A stretch of 45,749 bases of DNA from Okeania sp. SIO3I5 (GCF_010672085.1 NZ_JAAHHT010000053.1:1-45749); one strand, 5' to 3'. Shown: positions 7,101 to 17,319, counted from the stretch's first letter. A program made the numbers and translations. Notes: generated from the sequence alone by a model not told the origin.

Positions 7101-8804
7101 ATGCCAAGATTAACGCCTCAAGATATTCCATCCCACTTTGACATTATAGTAGTAGGTTCCGGTGCGGCAGGACTTTATGCAACCCTTTGTTTACCTACTC
7201 ATCTGCAAGTTGCCTTAGTTACTAAAAATACCATAAACATGGGCTCCAGTAACTATGCTCAAGGAGGTATTGCTGCTGCTATCGATCCTTCGGATAACCC
7301 CGTATTGCACCTAGAAGATACTCTCAAAGCAGGTGTCGGTTTGTGCGACGAGGAATCGGTAAAATTTATGGTGGAAAATGCACCAGCAGCGATCGCTCAT
7401 CTAGTAGAAATGGGAGTTGCCTTCGATCGCAAAGAAGAAAAACTGGCAATGACCTTGGAAGCTGCACACTCTCGCCCCCGCGTACTTCATTCCGCAGATA
7501 CAACAGGTAGAGCTATTATCGATACACTTGTCGCTAAAGTTCAAGAACGTTCAAACATTCAGGTTATTTCCCAGGCAATAGCATTAAATTTATGGCTAAC
7601 TCCACTAAAAGATCGGGTTCAAGGTATTAGTCTTCTCCACGAAAGTAAAATCCAATGGTTAAAATCCTCTGTAGTAGTTCTGGCAACAGGTGGAGGCGGT
7701 CAAATATTTGCCCAAACTACTAATCCCGAAGTTAGTACCGGAGATGGAGTCGCAATAGCTTGGCGTGCAGGAGCAGTTTTGCGAGACTTGGAATTTTTCC
7801 AATTTCATCCTACTGCCTTAACTAAAACAGGAGCGCCTCGTTTTTTAATTAGTGAAGCTGTTCGTGGAGAAGGAGCGCACCTAATAGATGAGGAGGGAAA
7901 GCGCTTTGCCTTTGAGTATCATTCTGCTGGAGAATTAGCTCCTAGAGATGTTGTCAGTAGAGCTATTTTCCATCATTTGCACAAAACTGCTACCAACTCT
8001 ACCCATGCTCGCGTTTATTTGGACTTGGGAGCAATTGATCCAGACCGCATTCGCTACAGATTTCCCAATATTATCAATGTCTGTCAACAATGGGGTATTG
8101 ATGTTTTTCAAGAACCTATTCCGGTTGCTCCTGCTGCTCATTATTGGATGGGTGGAATTGCTTGCGATCTAATGAGTCAGACTTCGATTCGCGGACTCTA
8201 TGCAATTGGAGAAACAGCGAGTACAGGAGTTCACGGAGCAAATCGTTTAGCTAGTAATTCTTTGTTAGAATGTTTAGTATTTGCTGCTCAACTATCTCAG
8301 ATTGAAATTCAGCCAAATTTGGTTGCGCCTGATTCCGATATCTCTCAGGTAAATTCTGACTGGAATACGGATATGGAACAGATAGAGGCGATTCGGCAAA
8401 TGTTACCAAGTTTAATGTGGGAAAGTGCAGGAATTTCTCGTCAAGGAGAGTTATTAAATCAGGCACTATATCAAGTTAATCGCTGGCGAGATAGTTTGGC
8501 AAATTTTGAGATCGTTAAATTTTTAGCTAATCTCTTGCCTAATCAGACGATCGAATTAAATTCTACTAATGCTGAACAGCAATTGCGGAAGGTTGCAGAA
8601 ACACTAAATCTTTTAGACTTGGGTTACTTAATTCTCAAAAGCGCTGCATGGCGAACTGAAAGCAGAGGCGGACATTATCGTAATGATTATCCCCAAACTT
8701 CTAATCATTGGAATGTACATACTTTAGTGCAGGGCGATCGCTTCTGGAAGTCACCAACCAAGATTAAATCTGAACCCTCGAAAATTAAAAGTATAGGTAG
8801 TTGA
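7101..8804 (+). CDS. nadB: L-aspartate oxidase NadB
   Basis: 567 aa flavoenzyme that oxidises L-aspartate to iminoaspartate, the first step of de novo NAD synthesis, working with quinolinate synthase NadA (not in this window). The N-terminal DIIVVGSGAAGLYATLCL is the FAD-binding GxGxxG fold. Further succinate-dehydrogenase/NadB family marks are SNYAQGGIAAA, the HSRPRVLHSADTTGR segment, LEFFQFHPTAL, RFLISEAVRGEGAHL, PAAHYWMGGI and GANRLASNSLLECLVF. The start at ATG 7101 is chosen because an upstream in-frame TTG (7044) adds 19 non-conserved residues. The C-terminal domain extends to RGGHYRNDYP, typical of full-length NadB. It has no close neighbour on the same strand. Confidence 0.95.
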   Translation: MPRLTPQDIPSHFDIIVVGSGAAGLYATLCLPTHLQVALVTKNTINMGSSNYAQGGIAAAIDPSDNPVLHLEDTLKAGVGLCDEESVKFMVENAPAAIAHLVEMGVAFDRKEEKLAMTLEAAHSRPRVLHSADTTGRAIIDTLVAKVQERSNIQVISQAIALNLWLTPLKDRVQGISLLHESKIQWLKSSVVVLATGGGGQIFAQTTNPEVSTGDGVAIAWRAGAVLRDLEFFQFHPTALTKTGAPRFLISEAVRGEGAHLIDEEGKRFAFEYHSAGELAPRDVVSRAIFHHLHKTATNSTHARVYLDLGAIDPDRIRYRFPNIINVCQQWGIDVFQEPIPVAPAAHYWMGGIACDLMSQTSIRGLYAIGETASTGVHGANRLASNSLLECLVFAAQLSQIEIQPNLVAPDSDISQVNSDWNTDMEQIEAIRQMLPSLMWESAGISRQGELLNQALYQVNRWRDSLANFEIVKFLANLLPNQTIELNSTNAEQQLRKVAETLNLLDLGYLILKSAAWRTESRGGHYRNDYPQTSNHWNVHTLVQGDRFWKSPTKIKSEPSKIKSIGS

Positions 8805-9276
8805 ATTGAATTATACCCCTGCTCAACCGAATCTGTCGAATAACTAAAAAGTCTGGGATTTGACATACTCCCGACGTTGCCCTTCTATTCCCCCCTTTCA
8901 AAGGGGGGTTAGGGGGGATGGACAACGCGGGATTCTTCAGTCTGGGAAACCCTGACCGCTGCGCATGACAGAGGTGATGTCCTCCCCCTGTGTTGACATT
9001 GATAATAACAAAATGCTCGTAGCTTGTGTCTTGGGCATATGAACGTTTAGCTTATGAAGGTATCCGAATCCGGGCCCAGGCTTTCCCATACGACGCTCCC
9101 CCTCCCCCCTTGGAAAGGGGGGTTAGGGGGGATGGAGAGCGCGGGACTTCCCGCCAGGAAAGTTAAACCCAGACTTACTATAATAGGACTTACGCAGAGC
9201 AGGCATATCTAGTAGGGGCGAATGGCATTCGCCCCCTACCGATAGTGTATTATCTAAGAATTTGCGTAATACCAAC
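8805..9276. other. Gene-free stretch with IS605-type end hairpins
   Basis: No gene is seen. At 8860-8942, TTGACATACTCCCGACGTTG pairs with CAACGCGGGATTCTTCAG, and at 9091-9161 CGACGCTCC pairs with GAGAGCGCGGGACTTCCCGC. Both match the hairpins at the ends of IS200/IS605 elements (compare 34.25 and 34.47 kb). In both, the loop holds the same extra palindrome, with core AAAGGGGGGTTAGGGGGGAT (about 8889-8922 and 9107-9134). A further GTAGGGGCGAATGGCATTCG hairpin is at about 9213-9240. Confidence 0.5.
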
Positions 9277-10641
9277 AGGACTTACGCAAAGACACTATAT
9301 ATAGCGTATGCTTGCATAGAGCGATATAGCTGCCGCTAGGCTCCACCAACGCCTAAAAAATTATAGCAATCCCCCAGCTTTGCTGATTCTAAACAATCTA
9401 TAAAAACTTAAATAACTCTCATTTTAATTGTCGGATATTTTAGTTCAGAGACCAGATATTTAGATGACAATTGATGTTTCAGTTGATCAATAGTAATTCC
9501 AACGAAAATTTGCCATTTTTTTCAAATGATTCCACACCAACATAGCACAAGCTTTTGTGTTTTTTTGAATTTTTGCCCGACGACATTGGCAAAACTCAAG
9601 CCCTGTTAGTTGTTTAATTTATCTGTGGAATTCCTCAATTTTCCATCTAGTTTGAATTTCAAACTCAACGTCATCTGTACTTTGGGAACTGAGGTCATGA
9701 TATTGCAATATATTCTGTTCTGTTTGTAGAAACAGTAGCCCAGAATAATTTGACTTTTTTATCTCTAGGAAAACCTTTAATCTTAATAATCTTTCCTGAT
9801 ACTAATTCTAACTCATTCCATTTTAATTATTCCAGTTTTTGATATTTTTTTACACCCCCACCCCTTGTCTACTAAACGATTAATTTTTAATTGGCAATAG
9901 TAAATTTTACCTAAATTATCTATTAGCGCCATTAGTCTTAATCGTTGCATACCAACTATCCATCAATACTATTTTTACTGGTATTTTCTTCTTTTTTACT
10001 ACATCAACCATCATTTATTGAACATGATCTATTTTACTCTTTTCATCACTTTCTGGATTATAGATACGATAATCTATTATCCTTGCATTGCTCTATATCA
10101 GGATTAAAATATAAGCAATTAACTATTCCTATTCCATTCACTACTCCATGTTCATTACCACGCTCATTGACGCCGGAAAAGTGCCTCTTTCAGAGGAGCT
10201 TCGCTATCAATTTTATGGGAATATTTTTTATTAATATACTGTATCATCAAAAATTAAATAACCATCTTCAGAAGTGACAATTTCTCCCCTTACATTTTCC
10301 CACAAAGTTTCTGTTCCTAAATCAACATTTTTTTGTAGGACGATTAATTTGATCGTGGCTAATTTTTTCCAGATGCTCGGCCAGATTTGTTAGAGTATAA
10401 TTTTTATGACTACTTATTAAATACTCACAATATTTTATATAATTAAAGTTCATAAATATTGGCATTGATAAATAATTATTTTCATACTAATCTAGTCTAC
10501 CAAGTAATTTTGCGTAAAGCAAATTTTTAAGGTTTTTATATTTTGTTGTTCAAACGTTGGCGGAGCCTAGCGGCAGCTATATCGCTAAATAAACCAACCT
10601 TTAATGACAAACACTATATATAGTGTCTTTGCGTAAGTCCT
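9277..10641 (-). mobile_element. Dead IS701/IS4-like insertion sequence
   Basis: 1365 bp bounded by perfect 28-bp terminal inverted repeats. The left end is AGGACTTACGCAAAGACACT plus ATATATAG (9277-9304), and the right end is its reverse complement (10614-10641). A second, inner matching block (AGCTGCCGCTAGGCTCCACC / GGCGGAGCCTAGCGGCAGCT) lies just inside both ends. The inside is a degenerate minus-strand DDE transposase gene. No clear target duplication is seen. The ends are intact, so a related transposase could in principle still act on it. Confidence 0.75.
9470..10453 (-). pseudogene. DDE transposase remnant (IS701/IS4-like)
   Basis: Reading the minus strand in all frames gives pieces of one cyanobacterial DDE transposase in order: MNFNYIKYCEYLISSHKNYT (from ATG 10453), NLAEHLEKISHDQINR, LWENVRGEIVTSEDGYLIFD, then the IDYRIYNPESDEKSKIDHV region, VLMDSWYAT, and finally an EFHR..IKQLTGLEFCQCR motif near 9600 followed by CAMLVWNHLK. 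At least three frameshifts and several stops break it. Family placement rests on the DSWYA and FHR..KQ motifs and is tentative between IS701 and other IS4-group families. Confidence 0.65.
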
Positions 10642-10712
10642 GAACAATTAATAATGAACAATAATTATTAATTATTCATTATTAATTATTCATTATTATC
10701 CTACCTTTCTTC

Positions 10713-11013
10713 TTAAACCTTGGGTGTTTTCAAAGGTCCTTGAAAGAATCTCTGAAATGCTTCACCCAAGTTAGGACAAGCATATTGATAGACTCGCTTA
10801 CGACAAGTTTTTCATCCAAGGGTAAAGAGGTCTTTGTGTGATTGGTAAAAACCTCTCTGAGCTTACGAATATTTGGCTTATAACCATCTCTATAAGCAGC
10901 ATTCCATAAACCTTTTACCCCAATTATAACACCATCTGCTATAACCGGGGTGTTGAGCCATTATGGTTTTCTACTTGTTCCGCGAGTTTGAGCTTGGTAT
11001 GAATTGATTTCAT
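10713..11013 (-). pseudogene. tnpB N-terminal remnant (second IS605 copy)
   Basis: A minus-strand fragment starting at ATG 11013 with MKSIHTKLKLAEQVEK, nearly the same start as the remnant at 5818. It then gives, in shifting frames, SRWCYNWGKRFME (the family YNWG motif), YRDGYKPNIRKLREVF and, at the end, LGEAFQRFFQGPLKTPKV. This is only the first ~110 residues of an OrfB protein and it is frameshifted. The RuvC and zinc-ribbon parts are absent. The sequence just upstream (11014-11065) resembles 5819-5870 and is likely the element's left end. Confidence 0.7.
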
Positions 11014-11166
11014 ATATTGATAAGTACAGCCTATCTAATGGTATGCTTTTTAACGTATTATATCGTTATTCTGTGATTAAGTCAAAACTCTATCTCTCTA
11101 TATATGTTTTGCCTTAAAATAACCACGATCCTTATTCAGTAATCATTTTAGAGATTGACTTTGCAT

Positions 11167-13890
11167 TCATACAGAGTCAATTTCCTCATTCACAGGGAAA
11201 CGATCAATCAACTGCATAGCCCGATAAGCATTCCGTTTCAAAACATCAGATAAATAAGGCACATGAGGAATCTGAGACAAAAAATCCAAAGTCCGACGTA
11301 AAATCCGAACAACATCCCCCTCATCCAGACTTGTATTTTCCACTAACTCCTGCCATTCCACTCTCAAAGCCCACTGTTCCACCAAACCAATTAAATCCAG
11401 TTTCAACCAATCCAACCAAACAGGTAAAGCTACCCCATACCGATGTTGAACCTTAATTAACTGCTGTTTTAAACTACGCAAACTAGCCAAAGCCTCCTTC
11501 ACTTCAGCAGACAACTCATAACGAGTCCAACTATCAGGTCTACTAATCTCCGTGACCAGAGCAGCACAAGCAGCAGCTAAATGATGGGGGTCAAGTCCGT
11601 CAAAAGCTCCAGACATCAGCACTAAACCAAGCCACAATTCATTATCACCCCGAATTGCTGCACAAGCTTGACCAATATCTGTAGGCTTGACTCCATGCAG
11701 ACAGCCAAAATACTGTAAAATTTCAATTAGATTAAGAAACTCTTGCCAGTGATGTGCCAACCGATCCTCCAAATCATTTTGGCGATCCTCTATTTCTTCC
11801 CTCAACATTTCCATCCGTCGCCAACCCTTTAACAAAGTACGAGGGTTCCCCCATTCTTTCACAGGATGTTCCTCGGCTTGTGCTTCCACCATTGCTACTT
11901 TTTGCATTTGTGCTAAAACCTCTGGAGCATCTACTGGCACTGGTACTACTGGAATTTGTTGAGCTAAAGCAAGAGTTGTTTCATCTCCTTTGCGACATTG
12001 CCCCAAACGAGATTCCATCTCTTCAGGCAATTCCATGTAGTCTACAGCAACCAACCGAGGCAACTCTGCGTGTAAAGCCACTACATCCATTGCTCCTACT
12101 ACATACCACCGATTATCTCTACCTAAACACAAGGAGTAAGGAGACTGACCAGAACCACGAACTTTTGCCACTAATACTGCTGGAATCGGTTCGGAAGTCG
12201 ATTTCTTGGCAGTAGGAACGTGCTTTCCTTTTAAACTAACCACAGTTCCCAATACTGCAAAAGACAAAGATAAAGACATCTCTCTAATCCGAGTTTCCTC
12301 TGCCTGCTTTTGTAAAATCTTCAGCAGTCGTTTTTCCTCTTTGGCTTTTTCCCGTAACTTTTCATAACTTGCCAGTAGTTGTTCGAGATTAACCCAATCA
12401 TTCTCTTCATAAATTCCTAGTTTATTCTCGACAGAGGTCAATTCCTCTAACTTTTGTTCAATCTCTTTTCGCTCTGGCAACAGAGATAAGGTAGACAAAT
12501 ACTGACCAAAACTACGTTCTACTAAATCTTTTGCCTCCTCCAACGTATGAGTTTGTAGTAAATTCAGTACCATACCGTAGCTAGGAGTAAACTGACTAAC
12601 CAAGGGGTCAGCTCCTGAAGTTGCTAAATAAGCTGCCTCCTTAGCACCCTCAAACCTGGTTTGCACAGTTAGAACATAACCTTGATGATCCATTCCTCGC
12701 CGTCCTGCCCTACCTGCCATTTGCAGAAATTCTGATGGTTTTAGAAGTCGGTGTCCATCATCTGTACGCTTGGAAAGACTAGAAATAACGGTTGTTCGGG
12801 CTGGCATATTAATTCCTGCCGCTAAGGTTTCTGTGGCAAATACTACTTTGATTAAGCCTTGCTGAAATAATTCTTCAACTAATCCTTTCCAGACTGGTAA
12901 CATTCCGGCATGGTGAGCTGCTATTCCTCTGGTGAGAGGTTCTAACTGTTGAGACCTGGCTAGCTCTGGGTTGCGATTGAGAAATTCCTGAATTAGCTTT
13001 TTTAGTTTGGTTGCTTCTGCTTCATTGACCAAGGTAAGATTGCTGACTGCTATTTCTGTTACTGCACGAGCGCATCCTCTACGGCTGAATATGAAGTAGA
13101 TGGCTGGTAACATATCTCGCTCTTTGAGCTGAGATAAGACTGTTGATAAGGTTGGTTCTTGTTGTCTGTCTCTTTTATCTCTTCCTGTGTGTCTACTTTT
13201 AGGCTTGAGTTGGGGATTGATTCTTTTTTGATTGTTGTTGAGTAGAGGAAATAAGCCTTTATTGTTGGAGAAATTAAATTCTAGGGGGACTGGTCGGAAA
13301 TCAGAGTAGATCAGTTCGGTTGGTCCATGGACTTTGAGAATCCAGTCTGTGAGTTGGTCACTGTTGGCTACTGTGGCGGAGAGGGCCAATAGTTGGATTT
13401 CTGGCGGACAGTAAATTATTGATTCTTCCCAGACTGTGCCTCGTTGGCGATCGTTCATGTAGTGGCATTCATCTAGAACTACTGCTTCTACTTTTTCCAG
13501 GGATGTGCCTATTTCTCCAATGGGAGTACCGTACAGCATATTGCGGAAGATTTCTGTGGTCATTACTAGGACTGGTGCTTCCCGGTTGACAGAGGTATCT
13601 CCTGTGACAAGTCCTACCATTTCGGGTCCAAATAGGTTACGGAAGTCCCGCAATTTTTGGTTTGATAGGGCTTTTAGGGGTGTGGTGTAGAATACTCGTT
13701 GTCCACGACTTAGGGCGCGGTAGATGGCATATTCTCCGATTAAGGTTTTGCCTGAGCCTGTGGGGGCACAAACAACTACTGATTTTACAGCGTTCAGGGC
13801 AGCGATCGCCTGTTTCTGGAAGTTGTCTAGTTCAAATGGAAATAAGGTCTTCAGATCCAGCTCTTGGCTGTTCTGGGTTGAGTATGACAC
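11167..13890 (-). CDS. Ski2/Mtr4-like DExH RNA helicase with DSHCT-type C-terminus
   Basis: 907 aa superfamily 2 helicase of the Ski2-like group conserved in cyanobacteria. Motif I is CAPTGSGKT (41-49), motif Ia FYTTPLKALSNQK, motif II DECH (140-143) and motif III SAT (171-173). In the second RecA domain are AAHHAGMLP, FATETLAAGINMPARTTV and the motif VI segment QMAGRAGRRGMDHQG. A long C-terminal part with helical stretches corresponds to the arch/DSHCT region. It probably unwinds structured RNA in degradation or processing. The protein is full length and undamaged. The neighbours on both sides are not co-directional, so it is monocistronic. Confidence 0.9.
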   Translation of the reverse strand: MSYSTQNSQELDLKTLFPFELDNFQKQAIAALNAVKSVVVCAPTGSGKTLIGEYAIYRALSRGQRVFYTTPLKALSNQKLRDFRNLFGPEMVGLVTGDTSVNREAPVLVMTTEIFRNMLYGTPIGEIGTSLEKVEAVVLDECHYMNDRQRGTVWEESIIYCPPEIQLLALSATVANSDQLTDWILKVHGPTELIYSDFRPVPLEFNFSNNKGLFPLLNNNQKRINPQLKPKSRHTGRDKRDRQQEPTLSTVLSQLKERDMLPAIYFIFSRRGCARAVTEIAVSNLTLVNEAEATKLKKLIQEFLNRNPELARSQQLEPLTRGIAAHHAGMLPVWKGLVEELFQQGLIKVVFATETLAAGINMPARTTVISSLSKRTDDGHRLLKPSEFLQMAGRAGRRGMDHQGYVLTVQTRFEGAKEAAYLATSGADPLVSQFTPSYGMVLNLLQTHTLEEAKDLVERSFGQYLSTLSLLPERKEIEQKLEELTSVENKLGIYEENDWVNLEQLLASYEKLREKAKEEKRLLKILQKQAEETRIREMSLSLSFAVLGTVVSLKGKHVPTAKKSTSEPIPAVLVAKVRGSGQSPYSLCLGRDNRWYVVGAMDVVALHAELPRLVAVDYMELPEEMESRLGQCRKGDETTLALAQQIPVVPVPVDAPEVLAQMQKVAMVEAQAEEHPVKEWGNPRTLLKGWRRMEMLREEIEDRQNDLEDRLAHHWQEFLNLIEILQYFGCLHGVKPTDIGQACAAIRGDNELWLGLVLMSGAFDGLDPHHLAAACAALVTEISRPDSWTRYELSAEVKEALASLRSLKQQLIKVQHRYGVALPVWLDWLKLDLIGLVEQWALRVEWQELVENTSLDEGDVVRILRRTLDFLSQIPHVPYLSDVLKRNAYRAMQLIDRFPVNEEIDSV

Positions 13891-14453
13891 TAATATTTTT
13901 TTCTTGACTTTATAAAGGTTTTGTGATAATGTCTATTCTGTTTTACCAGTAAATATAGACTTTATATTTTGATTTTAACTACTTCTTTCAAAGTAGAGTT
14001 GATAGGTTTGAAGTTAGAAAGCATTAGATCTAAAGTTTTCAAGGGGTTAGTAAAATTGACTTTTTATTTGAAAAAATTTGGATATCTAAAAACATGAAAA
14101 AACTTTTGATTTAGTTACAAAAATAGTCAAGGCAGTCAAAATATTTTGTTATTTTAGATAAAAAATATTAAGATATAGCATCCTTAAGTAATTTAATTTG
14201 TTAAAAAACATAAATATATAAAAAATCGGAAAATATTACTTCTAATCCCTCAATTTCCAAATACTTCCTACATAACTCAAATATAAATCCTATATGTCTG
14301 AAATAATATTTTGAAATTACCTCTACATCTTTAGTTTAACTGTATAGCTTTAACATAGATTCATAAAGTTAATCAAATTGAGAAACAAACTGAAAACAGG
14401 CTGTAGAAAATCCACAAAAATCCAGTAATTTTTGACTTGAAATTGAAAATATT
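13891..14453. other. Divergent intergenic region, AT-rich
   Basis: 563 bp between the helicase (minus) and the FAD oxidoreductase (plus). It must hold both promoters. It is strongly AT-rich with no tandem repeats or clear hairpins, which is unusual for this window. I see no further gene. Confidence 0.5.
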
Positions 14454-15965
14454 ATGAAAACAGAAACTCAAACTCCAAAAATAGTAGTAGTAGGTGCTGG
14501 TTGGGCTGGTTTAGGAGCCACTCATCACTTGGCCAAAAACGGCTATGATGTTACACTTCTAGAAGCTGGCCCTTATCCTGGTGGTTTAGTGGCTGGTTGG
14601 AAAACTTCTGGTGGCCGTTCAGTGGAAGTGGGCATACATGGTTTTTGGTATCCCTACCATAACATATTCTCTCTAGTCAAGGAATTAAACCTTAATCCTT
14701 TTACTCCTTGGACTCGTTCGGCTCAATATTCTCCTGCTGGATTAGAAGTAGAATCACCAATTTTTCAAGATTTACCACCTCTACCAACGCCTCTTGGTAC
14801 TTTTATTTATACTCAATTTAAACGATTGCCTTTGAGCGATCGCCTTTCTGCTCTGCCACTACTTTATTCCCTGATAGATTTTGATAATTCGGATGAAGCT
14901 TGGCAACGATATGATTCAGTAACGGCTAGAGAATTATTCAAACAATATGGTGTGACTAAAAGATTATATGATGATGCTTTTAATGCCATGTTATTAGTTG
15001 GTTTATTTGCTCCGGGAGAACAATGCTCGGCTGCTGCTGCTTTGGGTATGTTGTATTATTTTATTCTGGGTCATCAACCTAATTTTGATGTGGTTTGGTG
15101 TCGGGGAACTGTGGGGGAAATGATATTTAAACCTTGGGTGGAAAATATTGAAAATTTAGGTGGAAAAGTTCTGACAAAACAGCGAGTTACTGACTTAATT
15201 GTTGATGATAATGGCAAAGCAACAGGAGTCGTTTGTGAAGAGCAAATATTTGAGGCGGATGCTGTAATTTTTGCTGTTGGTATTAGTGGAATGAAAAAGA
15301 TTTTGGCGGGAAGTGAAGCTTTACAAAGTCGTCAAGAATTTAGGAATATTAATAATCTGGGTGGTGTTGATGTATTAGGAATTAGGTTATGGTTTGATAG
15401 AAAAATTCTGATTCCTCGTGCTTCTAATGCTTGTTTTGGATTTGATAAAACTACTGGTTGGACGTTTTTTGATTTGAATGCTTTACATGACGAATTTCGA
15501 GATGAAGCAGGAACGGTTTTAGAAGTAGATTTTTATCATGCTAATCAATTTTTACCTTTGAGTGATGAGGAGATAATTAAAATTGTGCAGGGATATTTAG
15601 CAACTTGTATTCCTGAATTTAGAGCAGCAGAAATTATTGACCAGAGTGTTGTAAGAGTGAGGGAAGGGGTGACTCATTTTTTCCCTGGTAGCTATCAATA
15701 TTTACTTTCAGCAAAGACAAGTTTTGACAATGTATTTATGAGTGGGGATTGGATTGTTAATCGTCATGGTTCCTGGTCTCAGGAAAAAGCTTATGTGACT
15801 GGTTTGGAGGCTGCAAATTTAGTAGTGGATAAGTTTAAGTTAGGGGAGAAAGCTAATATTATTCCTGTGGAAGAAGATGAGGAGCATATTAAATTTTTCA
15901 GGACGATTAACCAGTCAATGCGAGAAGTCGGGAAGTCGATATTTCCTAATATTTGGTTGCCTTAA
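14454..15965 (+). CDS. FAD-dependent oxidoreductase, phytoene-desaturase/amine-oxidase superfamily
   Basis: 503 aa. The N-terminal PKIVVVGAGWAGLGATHHLA (about 8-27) is a strong FAD-binding GxGxxG motif, followed by the acidic ribose-binding end VTLLEAGPYPGGLVAGW. GIHGFWYPYHNIFSLVKELN (about 61-80) and the C-terminal VFMSGDWIVNRHGSWSQEKA (FAD-contact) place it with carotenoid desaturases/isomerases and related amine oxidases. Carotenoid or prenyl-lipid chemistry is likely, but the reaction is not clear. It is not a standard CrtP, CrtQ or CrtH by the motifs I can recall. No operon partner is seen. Confidence 0.8.
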   Translation: MKTETQTPKIVVVGAGWAGLGATHHLAKNGYDVTLLEAGPYPGGLVAGWKTSGGRSVEVGIHGFWYPYHNIFSLVKELNLNPFTPWTRSAQYSPAGLEVESPIFQDLPPLPTPLGTFIYTQFKRLPLSDRLSALPLLYSLIDFDNSDEAWQRYDSVTARELFKQYGVTKRLYDDAFNAMLLVGLFAPGEQCSAAAALGMLYYFILGHQPNFDVVWCRGTVGEMIFKPWVENIENLGGKVLTKQRVTDLIVDDNGKATGVVCEEQIFEADAVIFAVGISGMKKILAGSEALQSRQEFRNINNLGGVDVLGIRLWFDRKILIPRASNACFGFDKTTGWTFFDLNALHDEFRDEAGTVLEVDFYHANQFLPLSDEEIIKIVQGYLATCIPEFRAAEIIDQSVVRVREGVTHFFPGSYQYLLSAKTSFDNVFMSGDWIVNRHGSWSQEKAYVTGLEAANLVVDKFKLGEKANIIPVEEDEEHIKFFRTINQSMREVGKSIFPNIWLP

Positions 15966-16136
15966 TTCAATTATTAGTTATCAGTTAAGAGTTATCAGTA
16001 CATCTTGAAATTAGTAGGAGACTTGAAATACGGAATTTTATTTGTTTATTCTCTTAAAAGATTAGACTTAAAACCTTATTTATTGGATCATAAATGTTAA
16101 GTAAAAATTCAGCCGTCAGCTAGCCTCTTAGGTCTT

Positions 16137-16180
16137 CAATAATTAATAATTAATAATTAATAATTAATAATTAATAATTA
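16137..16180. repeat. AATAATT heptamer tandem repeat
   Basis: About six copies of the 7-bp unit TTAATAA, a heptamer STRR of the type common in filamentous cyanobacteria. Confidence 0.75.
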
Positions 16181-16743
16181 CCTCTTCTTAAAAAGAAGAG
16201 GATTAGTTAAAAGGAATTTTTTCTCTTTGAAACGAGAGGCTTTAAACCTTATTTCTTCGGTAACTGCGTTTTTCATGTCGCGTAGCGTTTGTCATGTCGA
16301 CTACAGCCGTTAGCGGAGCTTTGCGCTAGCAAAACGAAGTTGTACGGTAGTAAAATAGCTATTACTTTTAGTCTGAGATAAAAGCTTTATTAATTGTGGC
16401 AGAATTAAATCTTACTACTAAAGTCAGCTCCCTTGACCTTGAGTCTATATTCATTTAAATACTGTCCTTAATAGTAAAGTTTTATTGTTGAGAGTTAATA
16501 GCTAATAGCTGAATGCTTAGAATGCTAAATCCTCTGTTCTCTGCTGTTTGGGGATCAAAAATATTGGGAATTTCTGAATCGAAAGATTTTCTCGCAATCA
16601 AGACAATTGAATTTTTCCTTTTGTCTGGGAATACATTTATTTTTGTGGATTGTTTTAATTTTTTCCCTGGCTAGATCGTATATCCTATAGATTCTAGTAA
16701 TTAGTAAATTTAAAATAAAAAATCTGATATCTCTAGGAAGAAA

Positions 16744-16772
16744 AAATTGGCAAATTTTTAAGTTTGCCAATT
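16744..16772. terminator. Possible hairpin terminator
   Basis: A 10-bp stem, AATTGGCAAA (16744-16753) and TTTGCCAATT (16763-16772), with a short T-rich loop. A-rich sequence on the left becomes a T-run when read on the minus strand. There is no assigned gene next to it, so its role is uncertain. Confidence 0.35.
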
Positions 16773-17011
16773 TATTTATGTTTGTTTACTCGACTAATAT
16801 TGTGTTTTATAACAGTCATAATTAATATATTTATTCAGCGAATACTTCAAGTAAGAAAATATTAATAATCAATTTTCTTCCTTCTTCCCTCTTCCTTCTA
16901 AATTTGTAAAGAATTATTGCTAAGTCTCACCAGGAGAAAAAAAAGAACAATTTTCTGATATAAAGATGCAACTGAGGTTTTCAATGTACACATAACATAG
17001 GACAAGAAAAA

Positions 17012-17272
17012 ATGCTTTACTCAACCTTATTAACACTTGGCCCCAATACTTTTAGCTGGAGTCCAAAAATTGCCCTAATAATGATTATCTGCAATATCGT
17101 AGCGATCGCTTTTGCCAAGTTAACAGTTAAATATCCTAGTGTCGGTCCAGCGATGCCTGGTTCCAACTTTTTTGGTGGTTTTGGAGTAGCTGGTGTTTTG
17201 GCAACTACAAGCTTTGGTCATATTTTAGGTGCTGGTGTGATTCTTGGTTTGGCAAATTTGGGCAGCCTCTAA
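17012..17272 (+). CDS. psaK: Photosystem I subunit PsaK
   Basis: 86 aa, the normal length of PsaK, a two-helix membrane subunit at the edge of photosystem I. It shows the first hydrophobic helix IALIMIICNIVAIAFAKLTV, the charged loop KYPSVGPAMPG and the second helix starting FGGFGVAGVLATTSFGHILG. The loop/helix pattern and GHILGAGVILGLANLG are characteristic. The start at ATG 17012 lies behind AGGACAAGAAAA (AGGA 11 bp upstream). A strong hairpin terminator follows at 17320-17346, so it is transcribed alone. It may bind IsiA or phycobilisome antenna in stress in other species; nothing here bears on that. Confidence 0.93.
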   Translation: MLYSTLLTLGPNTFSWSPKIALIMIICNIVAIAFAKLTVKYPSVGPAMPGSNFFGGFGVAGVLATTSFGHILGAGVILGLANLGSL

Positions 17273-17319
17273 ATAATTTAGGTTAACACTCATCAATAAT
17301 TTCATTTACAATTATTTTT

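Larger units (their letters stand above)
15966..17011. other. Gene-free stretch before psaK
   Basis: About 1.05 kb. It contains AATAATT tandem repeats (16137-16180), fragments of a widespread GCTAATAGCTGAATGCTTA-type repeat (about 16497-16525) and a perfect hairpin AATTGGCAAA...TTTGCCAATT (16744-16772). A 71-codon minus-strand ORF at 16555-16770 has no family features and I do not call it. The last ~100 bp, ending in AGGACAAGAAAA before ATG 17012, is the psaK leader. Confidence 0.5.

Noticed and set aside
9945-10277. 110-codon plus-strand ORF
   Set aside because: It is the antisense of the broken transposase, whose conserved motifs are on the minus strand.
16555-16770. 71-codon minus-strand ORF before psaK
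   Set aside because: Lys/Ile/Phe-rich low-complexity translation of AT-rich DNA, with a hairpin at its start and no family features.
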